From: Amaurobius ferox | Lineage: Eukaryota > Arthropoda > Arachnida > Araneae > Amaurobiidae | Assembly (NCBI GenBank): GCA_951213105.1 | Contig: OX578136.1 | Location: 67,740,230-67,804,229, forward strand | Reading direction: 5' to 3' | Length of the DNA stretch: 64,000 nt | Shown: piece after piece, positions 19,627 to 32,740 of the stretch | How the letters are laid out: each line of letters begins with the position of its first letter | How positions within the stretch are numbered: the stretch's first letter is position 1 | Notes under the pieces: generated by a model | The model's input: only the letters and a program-made list of their open reading frames with translations | Told to the model about the DNA's origin: nothing | Database searches by the model: none | Position numbers and translations under genes: made by a program

Positions 19627-19849
19627 TTATAAAATAGTTAGGCAATCTACATTTCTTAATTCACCTTTATCCTCAAATGTATTCAATATATCATTTAATG
19701 GCAGTACTTTTATATTGCCGAAGAACCTAAATTCATCACAGAATCTCAACCATGCTCTTAAATACAAAACAATAAAAAGTATTGTTTCATCAATTGCAGT
19801 TGCATTGTTGATAGCATGTTGAGAAACTAGTATCTTATCTTTAGTTAAA
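19627..19849 (-). CDS. Minus-strand exon-like open frame, unidentified
   Basis: On the minus strand a pyrimidine-rich acceptor, TTCTTTCTTAG (19850-19860), is followed by about 73 sense codons ending TAA at 19627-19629. The peptide has protein-like composition, for example S-Q-H-A-I-N-N-A-T-A-I-D-E-T then L-R-A-W-L-R-F-C-D-E-F-R-F-F and an acidic end, F-E-D-K-G-E-L-R-N-V-D-C. No methionine start is present, which fits a last exon or a transposase fragment. The plus-strand open frame over the same bases looks like its shadow. The family is not recognised. Confidence 0.4.
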
Positions 19850-21635
19850 CTAAGAAAGAATATTTTAATTTTTGGCGACTAATTCCTCTTCTAACACTGA
19901 ACTTGCTAAATCAATAATTGATGTAAAATTTAATTGGTATATTTAATGACCACTAACTTCGAGCACCACAGTTCATTATTATTGAACTTACATATCAACC
20001 CAGATGTACTGAAGATATTTACAAAAATTTTGCACAGCTTCTGAGTTTAATTTTCTTTAAATCAGAAATCACAAGGTTGCTACAAAACAAAATAGTTTTG
20101 TGATAATAATTCAGAATCATATTGATTTATCTTCAAATATTACTATGTGTAAGCTGTTTACACTTAAAATGTGTGTTTACTTTAAAAATTTAAATGCGAT
20201 TCTTTATTTTTCAAAATGCAAATATTAAAACATGTTTGTTTACTTTACAATATCTCATCTTGAAATGCCTCTTTACTCTTAAAAAGTGAGATGTTTGCTG
20301 TACTTTTTATGTTAATTTTGTGTGTTTAGTTTTGTCAGGGCTGCATGTTGTGATTTTAGTTGTGGAGTGCAAAACTGTTCTTGTGAACATAGTTATATGC
20401 TCTATGAGAATGAAGCTGGCAGCCACTACTACTACTACTCTTAAAATGGTTTAAAGAATCAAATTTGAAAACACTGTTTGCTTTTATCTTTTCATTAAAT
20501 TTAAGTTTTAAAAATGTATTCTTTAAAATATTCATTTTCTTATTCCAATTTTATAATCACTGAGAATGCATTGTGACAGCATTGCAGTCTTTTTGTAACC
20601 AAGCTAATAAAATAATATTTTTGCTATTATAAAGTTGCAAAGTTTAAAACTCTTGGAACAGTTTCAACCGCTTCCTAACATGAAAATACAATAGAACCTT
20701 TCCTTGCTTTGTTTAGAATTGCTTATATGTATCATTATATAATTGGAGATTTAGTTGGAAAAAATCAGCAGTATTTCAGAGCATCAAATCAGCTGCGTTC
20801 AAAGAGCGTAACAAGCTTATTATATAAGATTCCTTGATATGATTTTATTACTTCTTGAAAATGTAAGAACATACCTACTTGCTTTTTATTTTTATACCAC
20901 TGCATGTTACCGATAACTTTCTAGAAGAAACTCCTGTGTATACCAATACTGTCACGATTTTTTTTAAAGAAGTGTTATTGAATAGGTCATTTCTAGGCAT
21001 GTGTATATAAAGTAACAATCCCATTTATTTATTTTTTTTACCTGCACATTGCTATATTTAATGAAAAACTAAGTTATATTCACAATGCCTTCTCAAGAAA
21101 TATAAGGAAATTTAAAAATAAAACACGAATGCTTACGCTACACAAGAGTTTAGAAAAAATTATATTGTTGTGTATTAAATGTGGAAACAAGGAAAACTCA
21201 AAAGAAACTTTTTAAAATTTACTTCTTTTCAGAGAATTTTTTTGTATTTAAATTATAATTAGTAAACATTAACATTATTATAACATATAAGACTAAGAGT
21301 TCACACTTTCATAGTTTTGAATAATAAATTTTAGCATGATTTTGAGATACTATTATTTCAGATATTCAAACAATACATTGTAAAGACACTTTTTTATTGT
21401 AAACAATATGAATATTAAAATCAGAAAAAAAAAAGTGAAAATTTATCCATAACTTTCTGGATGATGTATACTGAACATAAAAGTAAATATATTTAAAACT
21501 ATATTAATAAAATTTATTTGAATTATTATGAGACGATAGTCTACTATATAATGCTATTGTTTTTAATTTTCTGATTCATGATGAAAGTGAGATGACCGCA
21601 CGTCTTTATGCTTTCTAGTTAGTTCTAGAAAGGCA

Positions 21636-21657
21636 TACATCAATATATATTGATGTA
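21636..21657. repeat. Perfect 22-bp palindrome
   Basis: TACATCAATATATATTGATG continuing TA reads the same on both strands. Short and AT-rich; it could arise by chance in this composition. Confidence 0.7.
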
Positions 21658-22270
21658 CACCTAGGTTCTAAATAAAACAGCTTTTTATTAAAATAAAAAC
21701 CCACCAAAATACTTGAAAAAATAGTATCTTCTGTTACAAATCTAATGTACATCCAGTGATTGCTTGTACAAATAAAACAATCTCATGATGTCACATGAAT
21801 CCTCTCTATAGTCAAAAACAGGATCCCTATTAGCGACTAATTTTGTTTGTTTGAAACACCCAGGAACAATAATAGGTGGGGGGGGGGAGGAGGGGCACAA
21901 GGTTGAATTGTACATAGGTGCCTGGGTCACATAAACTATTTATAAAAAGTTCAATATGTTATAAAGACCCATATTTTTTTTATAAATGAACCATCCATCA
22001 AATAGCCTTCAAATTTGGCATGCAGATACAGTGGGCCAACAACAAAGCAAAAGTATCAAAAATGACATAAATATATATTAAAACAAATTAGTAATGGTGT
22101 TATTTATTGTTTTATTCTGCGATTTTAACAAAGATGTTACTTTTTAGCTATTTTTACAGAAATAGCATTAAAATTTGAAATTTCTTTATTAATATACCTA
22201 ATTCATTTTCTTAGAATTTGCACAATTACTAATTCTGTAACATCCATGAAATTAGCACAAAATGAATATA

Positions 22271-22824
22271 CAGTGATCTCTCATTAAGACGGACAGTCAA
22301 GGACCAACATTTATTGTACGTATTAGTGAGAGTCCATAAATCTGAAGTAAAATAGCAACAAAATTGTGAAATGGTAATGAAAGTTTGTTGTCCTCAATTT
22401 CATAGGTACATTGAAAAATACAAACTTAAAAAAAAAAGACAGAAAAATTTATTCGAAAAAAATTTTAATATGTATAATGAGGTAAATGTGAACAAATATT
22501 AACGTGCAAAGCATAAACAAAATGTAGTTGTAAGTTAATGTTTAGTATTTTTAAAATGAAATAATCTTTATGTATTTCTCCTGGGTAAACGCTATTTTTT
22601 TAAGTTATTCTTAATTTTAGTCAATTGTTCAGAATGTATGTTCGGAACATGTTCTACTGCTTGAAAAATTAAATAAATTTTGTCTATCTTAACGAATAAA
22701 TGAATGTATTCAACAATGTTTATAATATGCAATGTCCATATAGACCTTAACCGGGGAATCCATATTTGTATGTAATTACGAGAAATCCGTCTTCAACAGG
22801 TGCCGTCTTAATAAGAGTCCACTG
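22271..22824. mobile_element. Pogo/Tigger-type MITE
   Basis: The left end CAGTGATCTCTCATTAAGAC and the right end, read inverted, CAGTGGACTCTTATTAAGAC, form terminal inverted repeats of the known pogo/Tigger pattern CAGTGNACTCTC. A TA target duplication flanks both ends. The 554-bp interior has no transposase frame, so it is non-autonomous. End mismatches suggest a moderately old insertion. Confidence 0.85.
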
Positions 22825-23184
22825 TATATATATATTTTTTATGTTTCATCAGCAAGTTTAATTGTGATTTAAGGATATTGGGGATTTTAAAATTTAAAAG
22901 TCTGTGTACAACTTTTAATTAGAATGTTTTAAAACTCCTAACTCAAGTTTGGTGTAGAAATTTCAAAGCATATTTTAATGAAATATGATATACCATATTT
23001 TGTAATTTGATATTTATGTGTTATAAAGTATGAATTTCAAAATATTATACATAATAATAGAATTTTCTTGTGTACAGATGTAGAGGATAAAGAAAAAAAA
23101 AAATGAATTTTTTTACTTTCAATACTTTTTAGTTAAGGCGGACTTCGACTTTTTTCCACCCATGTTAAAGTATAGGGCATTCTT

Positions 23185-23538
23185 ACGCACACAACTGTGA
23201 AATAACCAGTGCTCAGATCTTTATGAAATTTGTCGCGATACATAGAAGGGAATATCTAGTTTGCCCAGTGGAACGCATTTTTGCAAAATATTAATAAATT
23301 AAAAAGATATAAATAAAAAACTCAAACAAACTAATTAATTTTTAGTTTTCCAATTCTGCAATAGGTGGCGCTATAGAGCCGTCGAATGACTCTGAGGGTA
23401 TATTATTAACCGTTTTCTTATTTCTTACGCTGAATATTTTAAATTTGGCTTCCACTGGGCAAACTAGGACTATAGCTTTATAATTTATACATAAATTTAT
23501 TACATATTATTTAGTAATAAGCTCACAGTTGTGTGCGT
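23185..23538. mobile_element. Foldback repeat with two matched arm blocks
   Basis: ACGCACACAACTGTGA (23185-23200) pairs with 23523-23538, and CTAGTTTGCCCAGTGGAA (23256-23273) pairs with 23450-23467. Between the blocks pairing is poorer. No clear target duplication was found, so the true element may extend beyond the arms. No open frame. Confidence 0.75.
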
Positions 23539-24434
23539 CGCATTTACAATAACAAGTGATTTTTGCAGCCAATGCTTGGCAAAATTGGCGCAAAGCTAGT
23601 GCACAGTAAACCTAAAGTCAATCAAGTCAATACCCAAAACAAATTTATTGTAGAAGCGTGATTATTTTATGTTACATAAAAGTAAACAATTTTCTCTTTA
23701 CTATATTAAAATTTGCGCGCGCAACCTTCTTATCGCCGTCTTTTGCCTTTTGGAAGGATAAGTTAAAAAACTCTTCAAAAATTTATAAAGGTAAATATTA
23801 TATTTAGTATCTACATTTTGGTTCAAAACGCCAATATTGTTACAATCTAGTTTGAAATTTAAAGATTAAAAATTATAAATCTTGTAACTACAGTTAATCA
23901 TTTCAAATATATTTTCTGTTTTATAAAAGTGAAGTTTAATGTCAGATCTAGGACTGGTCTTTTTGTATTTATCTGAAGTTCATGTTTAAAATATATATCT
24001 AAAGCGGTAATATTAAAATATGCTACTTCACTGAGAAAAATTCGTACTGATACCTCTAACAATTAGCTGATATAGCCCTATGAGAATTTGTTGTAAATGA
24101 ATACAAAAATATAAAAAGTTTTCTCTTTTTCTTTAAAATCTTTGATGAATCACTTTTTATGCAGCATTTTGCTTTTTGGCTGTTTAAGACAAAAACTGTT
24201 CAAAAACATAATTTATGAAATTTAGCATCAATAAATATTTAAGTTATAATTTCTACATTTATTTCGAAAATAAAGTGCTCATATTAAAGTATATAAAGTG
24301 AAATATAAATTGATATATTAATAATTTTTTTTCTTTAAATTCACAAATTGGATTTTGTTAGCAAAGTGGCAGTTGAGATGCTAAGCACTCCCAAAATTTT
24401 TAATTGAACCCCATAAATTTTTCGAATGTATAAT

Positions 24435-24970
24435 GGCACTAGTAGCATACACATTCTTAATCTGGAATATATATTATAAAAAAACTTAAAATTCACAATT
24501 ATGTGCAAATTTCTATAGTATTCTAAATGACATTCTTGTTCAATGCATTCTATTTTTTAAAATATTTAATTTAATTCTAATAAAAAAGGTATATAAGAAT
24601 ATCTGTTCTTGTTATACAAAATTATCTTCACCTTCAAATGCGAATCTGAAGAATAAAACATCCTGGTTCAATTTGTAAACAAATTTACAAAAAATATGAA
24701 ATTAGATCAAAATATGTCAAATTGAAAGCGATAAAATTGTATTAGAAGGTATAACTTTCATTCAGTTTCAATAATTGACTAAATACAATATATGAATTTG
24801 AAAAGTCTTTACCAAAATAAACAGATGATGTAAGAAATTGAAAATATCAAAGATGCAATATCATTCATTTATAAAAAATTGTTTATATCCATTTCCTTTT
24901 TATTTAAATCAGAAAAATGAAAATATCAATAATTCCTATAAATCCAGTCAAAAATGCAATACCGTACAAT
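24435..24970 (+). mobile_element. Dispersed repeat family C, copy 1 (partial)
   Basis: Shares with the copies near 26.5, 56.0 and 56.7 kb: ACATTCTAT-TAAAATATTTAATTTAAT, TATAAGAAT(C/A)TCTGTTCT, ATACAAAATTATCTTCAC and AAAACATCCTGGT. Non-coding. Likely a non-autonomous retroposon or Helitron-like relic; the class is unresolved. Confidence 0.6.
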
Positions 24971-25929
24971 TATAAAATTTATTTTTTATATCTATTTTTT
25001 TTTTTTTTTTTTAAATGGGAATAATATCTATGCTTGGAGTATCTGTGTCGAAATTGAAGCATTTCGAAAAATGTAAACAATTTTAATGCTTATATCGCCG
25101 AACCTAATAGATAAAAATGTACATAATTTTTTTTTGTTTTGTTGAAAATAGGGTACTGGTTATGAATATATAAAACTAATTTATATATTTTGAGCTTTTT
25201 TTTAACTTGAAAAGATATCTGTACAAGTGATTTTTTTGTTTTTTCATTTTTCTTCTTAAATCGATATTTATTGTTAAAAATAGGTTTTACAGTTTTGGAG
25301 TACTTATTTTGTCAGGTTGAAGAAAATTTGAAATTTTCCTTTTTGCAAGTTTGTAATGCTTATATCTCAAAAAATAAAAGTGAGCTATGAACAATGAGCA
25401 AGAATTTTACTTTAATCTGGGTTTTCCAATGGATGGAAAATCTGTAGTACTTAAAATATAACGCTTGTTGCAGCTCAATCTGTTTACTTACTCCTTGGTA
25501 AAATATTGATACATAAGCACAAGATATTTGATTCTGTTTATAAAAATTAGGAGGTTACGTGAACTTAAGAATTCCAAAGATGTTTAATGATTCTTGGGGT
25601 TTGAACAGAATAAATAAAAATATACATATTCAAGTATGTATTTATGAGCCTGCAAGTAAGTGTAAAAGATATATAGTATAATTTATATACCAAAAGGTAA
25701 GATAGTAAAGTAATTTGATATTTTAGCATGAAGTCTATGGCCGAAGTATCCAGATAAAATTGGGGTGAAAACAAAAAGTGCTATAAACAGTTAATAAGTA
25801 ATTTGTAGTGCTTTGAAAGCCTGTAAACAAAAAAATTAGTGAAACAGTCAAATAAATTTATTGAACTTTACTGAAGTTTTATTTTAAAAAATGTTATTCA
25901 CACAAAGCTATTTCGGCTTCATCAGACTA

Positions 25930-26260
25930 GAGCAACTGCTGATTCTGTTATTTAAATTGGAATTTTTTTTAAATCATCTGCTGTATAAACACATTTGATT
26001 TAATTGTGTTGCTAAGTAATATGATATCATTTTCTTAAAATATATTGCTTCATAATGGTATCTCTATGGAAGATTCTTTTTTTATTAATATCTCAACAGC
26101 TCCTGGTCCTAAAAACTCAAAATATGGATTGCATTGTAAGTAGGACTATTTCAAGGCTATCCACAAAATCTTTTGAAATTCGGTACAACCATATAAATTT
26201 TCAATTCTATTTATATGGACTAACAGTATACCCATTCTTCATGCAGAATATATAAAGAAA
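25930..26260 (+). mobile_element. Family C, 3' end followed by the start of another copy
   Basis: Contains the family's end phrases (GCTCCTGGTCCTAAAAACTC, TTTTGAAATTCGGT, TTTTCAATT-TATTTATATGGA) and then its start (CAGTATACCCATTCTTC), so two copies abut. The 66-codon open frame here is fortuitous. Confidence 0.55.
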
Positions 26261-26439
26261 TATTAAAATCAATTTATGGTGAACTTTTAATATTTAATTC
26301 TTTTTGAAATTTTTTAATAATTCTCATTAAAAAGGAAAGGTGAGTTCTCCCGTGCTGAGATAATAAACAAATAGTGAGAAGTGCTACTTTTTCTTTGTAA
26401 ATAATTTTTTTTAATAGTGAATTTTCTTTATAAATAATA

Positions 26440-27720
26440 GTAGATATACCCAATGCTGCTCGTGATTACAAATGTGTACAAATACCCATATTATTCTAAG
26501 TGACTTCGGTATTCAAAATATTCTATTAAAGTATAATTAATTTAATTGCCCTAAAAATAAGTATAAGAATTTCTGTTTTCACTGTACAAAATTATCTTCA
26601 CAGGTAAATCTAAAGATTATTCAAAACATTCTATTAAAATATTTAATTTAATTTTCCTAAAAAAAGTATAAAAAAATTTCTCACGATTCAAAATTATCTT
26701 CGCAAACAAATCTAAAAAATAAAACATCCTGGTCCTGTTTGTATAAGCACAATTATAAAATATGTAAAATTAGGATCAATCTACCTATATCACAATGAAT
26801 ATCTCCCCCAGGGGGCGGTGCCGCCAAAGATTGCGGTGGTCGGATTTTAGGTCTGTACCTCTGGTTCTCCGTCTGCTGGGGGAAAATCAATCGGGTTACC
26901 TGATCGGTGATGAACTGGCTGTCGTACCAGTGAGTCGTTCAGGCCCCGACTCTTCCAGGTGGTCGAGCCCATAGACTGTGCCTATTCATGACCTGAGCCA
27001 AGGGCCGACCGGTGGCTGGTGTCGAGCTTGGCGGACGTTCTCTCGGACCCTGCCTGGTGAATGTTTCCGTCGAGTCAGCGACCTGGTTGCGGCTCCTCTG
27101 GAATGGAGATTGGCTAGCCCTACGGCTAGCCTTAATATGGCGTAAACTTCACGGTCGCCTGGCTAGTTCGTATAATCCTATACCACAATGAAAGCACTAA
27201 AACAAATGGTGTTAGAAGATTAACCCATACCATTTTCATTCTTCTTCAACAAATAGCTTGAAATATTGTCAAAATAAAACAGATGCAGTAAAAAATTGAA
27301 GATATCAATATTTTCCATAATCTTTTAAACTATAATGTCATAATTGATATAATCCAGTTAAAAATGCAATTACTTAATATAAATATTTCTCTAATATTTA
27401 AATTGGAAAATATTTAATAAAAATTGTCTGTTGTATAAACACATTGGATTCAATATCATTACTAAGCAACAGGATATATTTTTCTTCAAATGAATTTGCA
27501 GAAAAATATTATCTGCGTAATGCTGTTTCTATGGGAGGTTCATGTTTTATTAATATCTCTACAACCCCTGGTCCTAGATTAGAAACTCGAAACATGGACT
27601 AAATTTTAAGTGGAGTTAACCCAAACCTATCCAAAAATTTCACGAAATTCAGTGCAGCCATTCTCCCGTGATGATGAGATAAACACATAGATTTTCAACT
27701 TTATTTATCTTATAGATTTT
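26440..27720 (+). mobile_element. Family C, long copy split by a GC-rich insertion
   Basis: Family C sequence runs from about 26440, is interrupted at 26800-27176, and continues to the end phrase GCCATTCTCCCGTGATGATG, then AGATTTTCAACTTTATTTAT near 27710. Internal tandem duplication of the ATTCTATTAAA module near 26520 and 26635. Confidence 0.6.
26800..27176. mobile_element. GC-rich insertion with 16-bp target duplication
   Basis: About 377 bp far richer in G+C than anything nearby, flanked by CCTATATCACAATGAA (26784-26799) and CCTATACCACAATGAA (27177-27192). It begins GGGGGCGGTGCCGCC and ends GGCTAGTTCGTATAAT, without a poly(A) tail or tRNA boxes that I can recognise. A variable-length duplication of this size points to target-primed retroposition, for example a truncated LINE or an unfamiliar SINE. 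No open frame of note. Confidence 0.75.
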
Positions 27721-28940
27721 ACATTGCAAATGAAATGATAAAAGCTAATAGGGCTTTAATATGTTGGAGGGTGCCAAACCTTTAAACTTAAAATCTTAGC
27801 TCTGTATATATTATAGAGAGATATTACAAAATTCATTCAGAGAGCCATACCTCCTTATCAATTGCAGTTACCTTGTTTATTTTTTATTTATTTACTATCA
27901 AAAATTTTAATAAAATTGAAATCATGCTATTAATGGCATAACAAAGTTTGTTGCTAGTTGCTACAAAGAAATTGTAATTGTAAAATGAGTTGTTTGAAAC
28001 CTATCAACTCACATAAAATTAAAAGCAAAGTTTTCAAATCTGATCACCAAGACATATATCAGTAGCTGTTTTGTACAGTACCAGTAGCTGTACAGTATCA
28101 GTAGCTGTATTGTACAAGAATATTGAGAAGTTCATAGTTGTAGGTCTGTATTTGTTTCATGGAACATAATACTTTTAGTTGTAAATAGATGGTCTCAAAA
28201 GTGTATAAAAAATGTTTTAAAATCAACCCTAGAATAGTAAGTATATGTTAAAATGATGTATGATAAAAATGTCTACTATTTATCTCTTTTTTTTTTTTGA
28301 GCACCTTCATAGTCTAGTAGTGTTTGCCAAAGGTCATTCCACATGACACAGTGTGGAAGAGAAAAAAATATGTCATTCAATATTGCATTAGTTAAACTTG
28401 ATTGCAGACTATGTATGTCTAAATGATATATAGTTGCCATTAAGATTAAGAAAATAAATATATGCTTTATTTACATAACCATTAAATGGTTAACATTATG
28501 CTTATTTTATACATATATTAAAGAGATGTTTATATACTTGAGTTTATACATAAAAAAACTCTAATATGATTTTAGCTTTTGTCGCCTAATGTAAGAATGA
28601 CAAAAAGAGAGTTTCCTCAGAATTTACAGCTTTGAATTTTTGTAATAGAAAAGTCTGATCATCTCTATTTTTATTCAGTAAAGGCGACCTTTTTAACCTA
28701 TAAATCTAAGCAGAAAAAACTTGTTACACCTATATCATCTGCTTGTAGTTAAGTTCAAATGTTCTAAATAAACAAAATAGAAATCATCCTAAATTATAAC
28801 TTTACTAAGGGAGCTATAGACTCCATTGATTAAATATGATATATGAATTGCAGTCATAAAACAAACGATTGGCCACTGTGCATTTTTTACTAAACATTGC
28901 TGTATTAAATGCTTATATAATCCACTAAAATAATTTTAAA
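27721..28940. other. AT-rich DNA without a supported gene
   Basis: Only a short triplication of CAGTAGCTGT/GTACAGTA phrases (28060-28115) and a T10 tract near 28291 stand out. Confidence 0.55.
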
Positions 28941-29250
28941 AAGGAAAATGGACAAAACATTTACCAAGACTTAACTTATGTTCCTGATACATTACCAGTT
29001 AGTAGAAAATTGGTAAAGGAAAAGGCAAAACTATCCAAGTATTTCTGTAGGCACAAGACAATGCTTAAAAGAGTTCTTATTCTTAACAATGAGAAAGTTG
29101 AAAGGTAAGAGCATTGTTTGTGGTACTTTTGTTAAAAAAAAACACTTAGAAAATACTACTCATGCTGCAGCTTTACAAAGAAAAGGATGAGGACAACATA
29201 TTGCTGTACCTATAATCAACCAATCTGTGGTGACCATACAAAAATGTATG
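28941..29250 (+). pseudogene. Decayed coding fragment with a Cys/His motif
   Basis: Frame 1 gives a coding-like peptide (N-I-Y-Q-D-L-T-Y-V-P-D-T-L-P-V-S-R-K-L, then K-L-S-K-Y-F-C-R-H-K-T) to about 29104. There the frame stops but shifts by one base into G-K-S-I-V-C-G-T-F-V-K-K-K-H-L-E-N-T-T-H-A-A-A-L, a zinc-finger-like C ... H-L-x4-H pattern, which then meets a TGA near 29187. AG|GTAAGA at 29104 could alternatively be a splice donor. Best read as a frameshifted relic of a transposase or zinc-finger gene. The family is not recognised. Confidence 0.4.
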
Positions 29251-31950
29251 TTTATCTTATTATTTACACATGTAAATGTTTCACATTTTTAAGTTGATTA
29301 TGCATAAAAAACACATCAAGGGTATGCACCCAAGTTTTCTATCATTTACTGGACTTTGAGTAAGTAACATTTAATCATATTCTTTAACTTAAAAAGTTTT
29401 CAAAAAATAATTTTTTATGCTTTGACGCTAAATGTGTAAAATAAAAGGAAATTATAAAAAATATGTATTGTTACCAATAACATAACCTCAGAGAGTGTTT
29501 CCATAGAGATAGTTTTAAATATTTTTTATATATGACATATATAAAATTTGATGGTAAATATCTTAACAATTTCAGTGTATATCAGTTTTGACAATATACA
29601 AATTTTCAATCAGGTTTTTCCTCATTTTTCCCATTTTCTATTGCATAATTTTTATTCCTTGCATCATATAATACAAAAGTAATTAAATACGACTATGTAT
29701 GAAGTTCATAAGTGCTAACAACCAGACTTTACCAGTATCCATAATTACGTGTCTGGTACACATCAAATCCCTTGTTTATTCCTTAAAATTTTACTAGTAC
29801 TTAAGATTACACATGATTTTTACCACTAAAAGGTAAATTTTTGTTATGATTTTTTTTTCTTCCATATTAATTCCTCTACATATATTTTTTTACTTTTCCA
29901 CATGAAATGGTATTTAGGTATTGAAAATTTGTAATAATTACATTTGCATTGAAATGAAACTTAATACTTTTTTTTAATATTTTATGCAGCTAGCTAGTTT
30001 TTTTAATAGATATTAAATAGATATTTGAGCTAGATAGTTTTTGTTATTAAATAATGCATATGTCAGTAAAATTAATTTATACTGTTTTTGAAACAGTATA
30101 AATTATATATTTTCATTAATAAATATAGTAAATAAAGACTTTTTGGAAATAAAATATATTTATTTTTGTGCATATAAACCTCTGATTGTAATAAAGCATA
30201 AAACAAAAATATACAGTTGATAGTTGACTAAAAGTATCAATCAATTTCTGAGGCAAGGAACAACCTACTTTTTCAGGACATAAAAGGCAGAACACATTCA
30301 CCAGCAAAGGAAAATGCATCTGTCGATTCTTTTAATCAACCTTTTATGCTGTTAAACTAAGTGTTAATTTTGCAGATTATTTTGACAGCAATTTGTGCAA
30401 ATATATGTATATATATATGTATATATATATATAAATATAAATTAGTAAATCCAAAGTTAGAATGTATGTAGTAACTCATAATACACTATTCCAAAATTTT
30501 CTACAAAGAAATAAAAGAAATTAAGACATAAAGAGAAATTAATAAAGCGTAATGCAGGTCATAAAGACAAAGACGATCAACAAATTTCAAAAATGAGGAA
30601 TGCAAATAAGAAAACAAAAAAATCAAGCAAAAAAGCTTGCACATGGAAGAGATTTAGGCTTACGATAAGTTCATTTCGAAAAAATTCTCTTCGGGTCCAT
30701 ATATCCCTTCGAAATGAACACAAAAATGCTTGTTTCTGAAACACAAGATAGATTTTATCTATAAACTTGTGTTATATGGACGACAAGCATATAGATTGGA
30801 ACAATAAAGGAAACATAAATACCTTGAAATACATTTCATTAGAGCAACCATGACAAGCAAAATATGGCTAGACCAATATATATTTATATATATTTATTTT
30901 AAGAATTTTAATTTACTTGTATTATAAATACCAGGGATTGATCATTTATTGAATATGGTCTGTAGAGCAAATGTGAAAATAAAATGGTCTGAAGGGAAAA
31001 CTTGAAATCAAAATTGACTCTATGACAAGCTTGTGAAAATTATAAATAGGTATGAAATGCCCCTCTTTCCCTGTTCCATATATAAGGTAAGCAGTTGAAA
31101 AAAGAATTACATGTGGATTGGTGAGTCCTTTAACTACACCCATGTGTGTGTATGTGTATAAATATATATATTTTAGAAACATTATATATTATGTTGTGAT
31201 AATTGTTTGAGATTCTGATATTTAAAAAACAGAATAAAAATTAAGATCATAATAAATAACTAACTGGGAGAATTTTAACTTTAAACATTTAGTTTTTGCT
31301 TTGAATATGGCTACTCTATGTGATCTTTATACACTGAAATATTCATTTGTGCATAATTTTACTCATGTGTCATTTAAGTATTAGATATTTTCCTTTGTAT
31401 AATCTAATAAATAAATTTCACTCTTTAAAAAATTTCAAGTCTATATGTGTGCAAGTGTGTGACTATTCTTTTTTACTACTTAAAAATGAACTAGTATTTT
31501 TCTTTCAAAAAAATACCTCTGAAATTTAGTATCTTTTTCTCTGGAAAATTCATAGAACTTTTATTTGTGAATTTATTAGACACCCTGATAATTGTTCCCC
31601 TTTAAAACAAAAAGCTAAAATATAATAATAAGCTCTTTAACATCAAATATCTCACATGAGTAAATTTGTATTAAATATACCTATCTTGTATTAAATATTT
31701 GACATTTCTATTCGGTAAACTAACTTTTGTGCTGAGTTTTAAAATTCTTTTGAGTATATTGCATTAATAAGTAAGAAACCCTAAATATATTAGTGCAAAT
31801 TTCATTTTTATATTTATTTTAAAATGAATATTGCCATTATAAATGAATATTCTTAAATTATAAATTATAAAGGAATTAAAAGAGTATCATAAATGTAAAG
31901 AAACACAAATTTATATAACATTTGTTTTATACATATTAAAAATTATTCAT
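29251..31950. other. AT-rich DNA without a supported gene
   Basis: Contains TATATG tracts (30403-30432), one hairpin with 12-bp arms (30669-30680 with 30708-30719, GTTCATTTCGAA and its complement) and no coding-like frame. Confidence 0.55.
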
Positions 31951-31952
31951 TG

Positions 31953-32710
31953 TGAAGGCACAAAAAAGATGTCATATGGGTCCCCAAACATGTAAATCTG
32001 CTGCTGCTATTAAAATATTTCTGGTAAGCAACTATTTTGATATAAGCAAGAAAGTGCTTATTTGATCATCCATCACCATTCGTGGGCAATATTTTCCTAG
32101 TTATTGCTGCTTGTCAGCAAGGTGCAGAAATAATCTGTGTACACAAAACTCCTTAAAGCAAGGGTTTCAGAAATTTTCTGGTAGAACTATTTGTACTTCC
32201 AATTCAGTAGCAATCTGTGCCATTATTTTAACCCTGCCTATCGCTAACAATTGTAAGCACTCGGAATTATAGTTAAGCAGCTTCTGCCCTATAACAGGAC
32301 ATTGTATAAAAGTAATAAAGTTTAATTGACCTCTTTTTTTTATACATGTTCTCAGGAAATATTTATATATACATCGTATTTGTTATTAGTATATGTGCCA
32401 CATCTCAAACACTCTACCAATCCATAAGAAGAAACACATCAACTTTCCATACCTGAGGAAACTTTACATTTGGATGGTGAAGAAGATGCGCAATATTCAA
32501 GACATCCACAATTTTTTTGCCTCAAAGGCTAAATGTGTATTTGCTTAGAGTGTGGATAATACATCTCACCTTTGCAAATGCATTTTTGGCTGTTTTATTC
32601 ATCAAAGAAGCCGATGTCATCAAGAACTATTCAAGATACCCAATGTTTGCCTCAAAGGCTAGATGTGTATTTGCTTAAAGTGTGAATAATGCATTTCACC
32701 TTTGCAAGAA
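31953..32710 (+). pseudogene. Decayed coding-like fragments with a 130-bp internal duplication
   Basis: An exon-like piece near 31957-32022 ends at a donor-like CTG|GTAAGC and reads R-C-H-M-G-P-Q-T-C-K-S-A-A-A-I-K in one frame. At 32440-32530 a frame reads P-E-E-T-L-H-L-D-G-E-E-D-A-Q-Y-S-R-H-P-Q-F-F-C and then stops. The phrase GCCTCAAAGGCTA(A/G)ATGTGT with CACCTTTGCAA occurs twice, near 32519 and 32648. The Cys/His spacing loosely suggests a zinc-finger (UBP-like) region, but stops and the duplication argue for a relic. Speculative. Confidence 0.25.
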
Positions 32711-32740
32711 CTGCAGTTAGGGGTACCATAAAAGTAAGTT

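Larger units (their letters stand above)
18284..22270. other. AT-rich DNA, mostly featureless
   Basis: Apart from the minus-strand exon-like frame at 19627-19849, a (TAC)n patch near 20425-20440, a perfect palindrome at 21636-21657 and a G-rich tract near 21877-21894, I see nothing to support. A short diverged echo of the 16.8-17.7 kb repeats occurs at 18285-18530 (phrase GATCTCTATAAGATTTCGTG). Confidence 0.55.
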
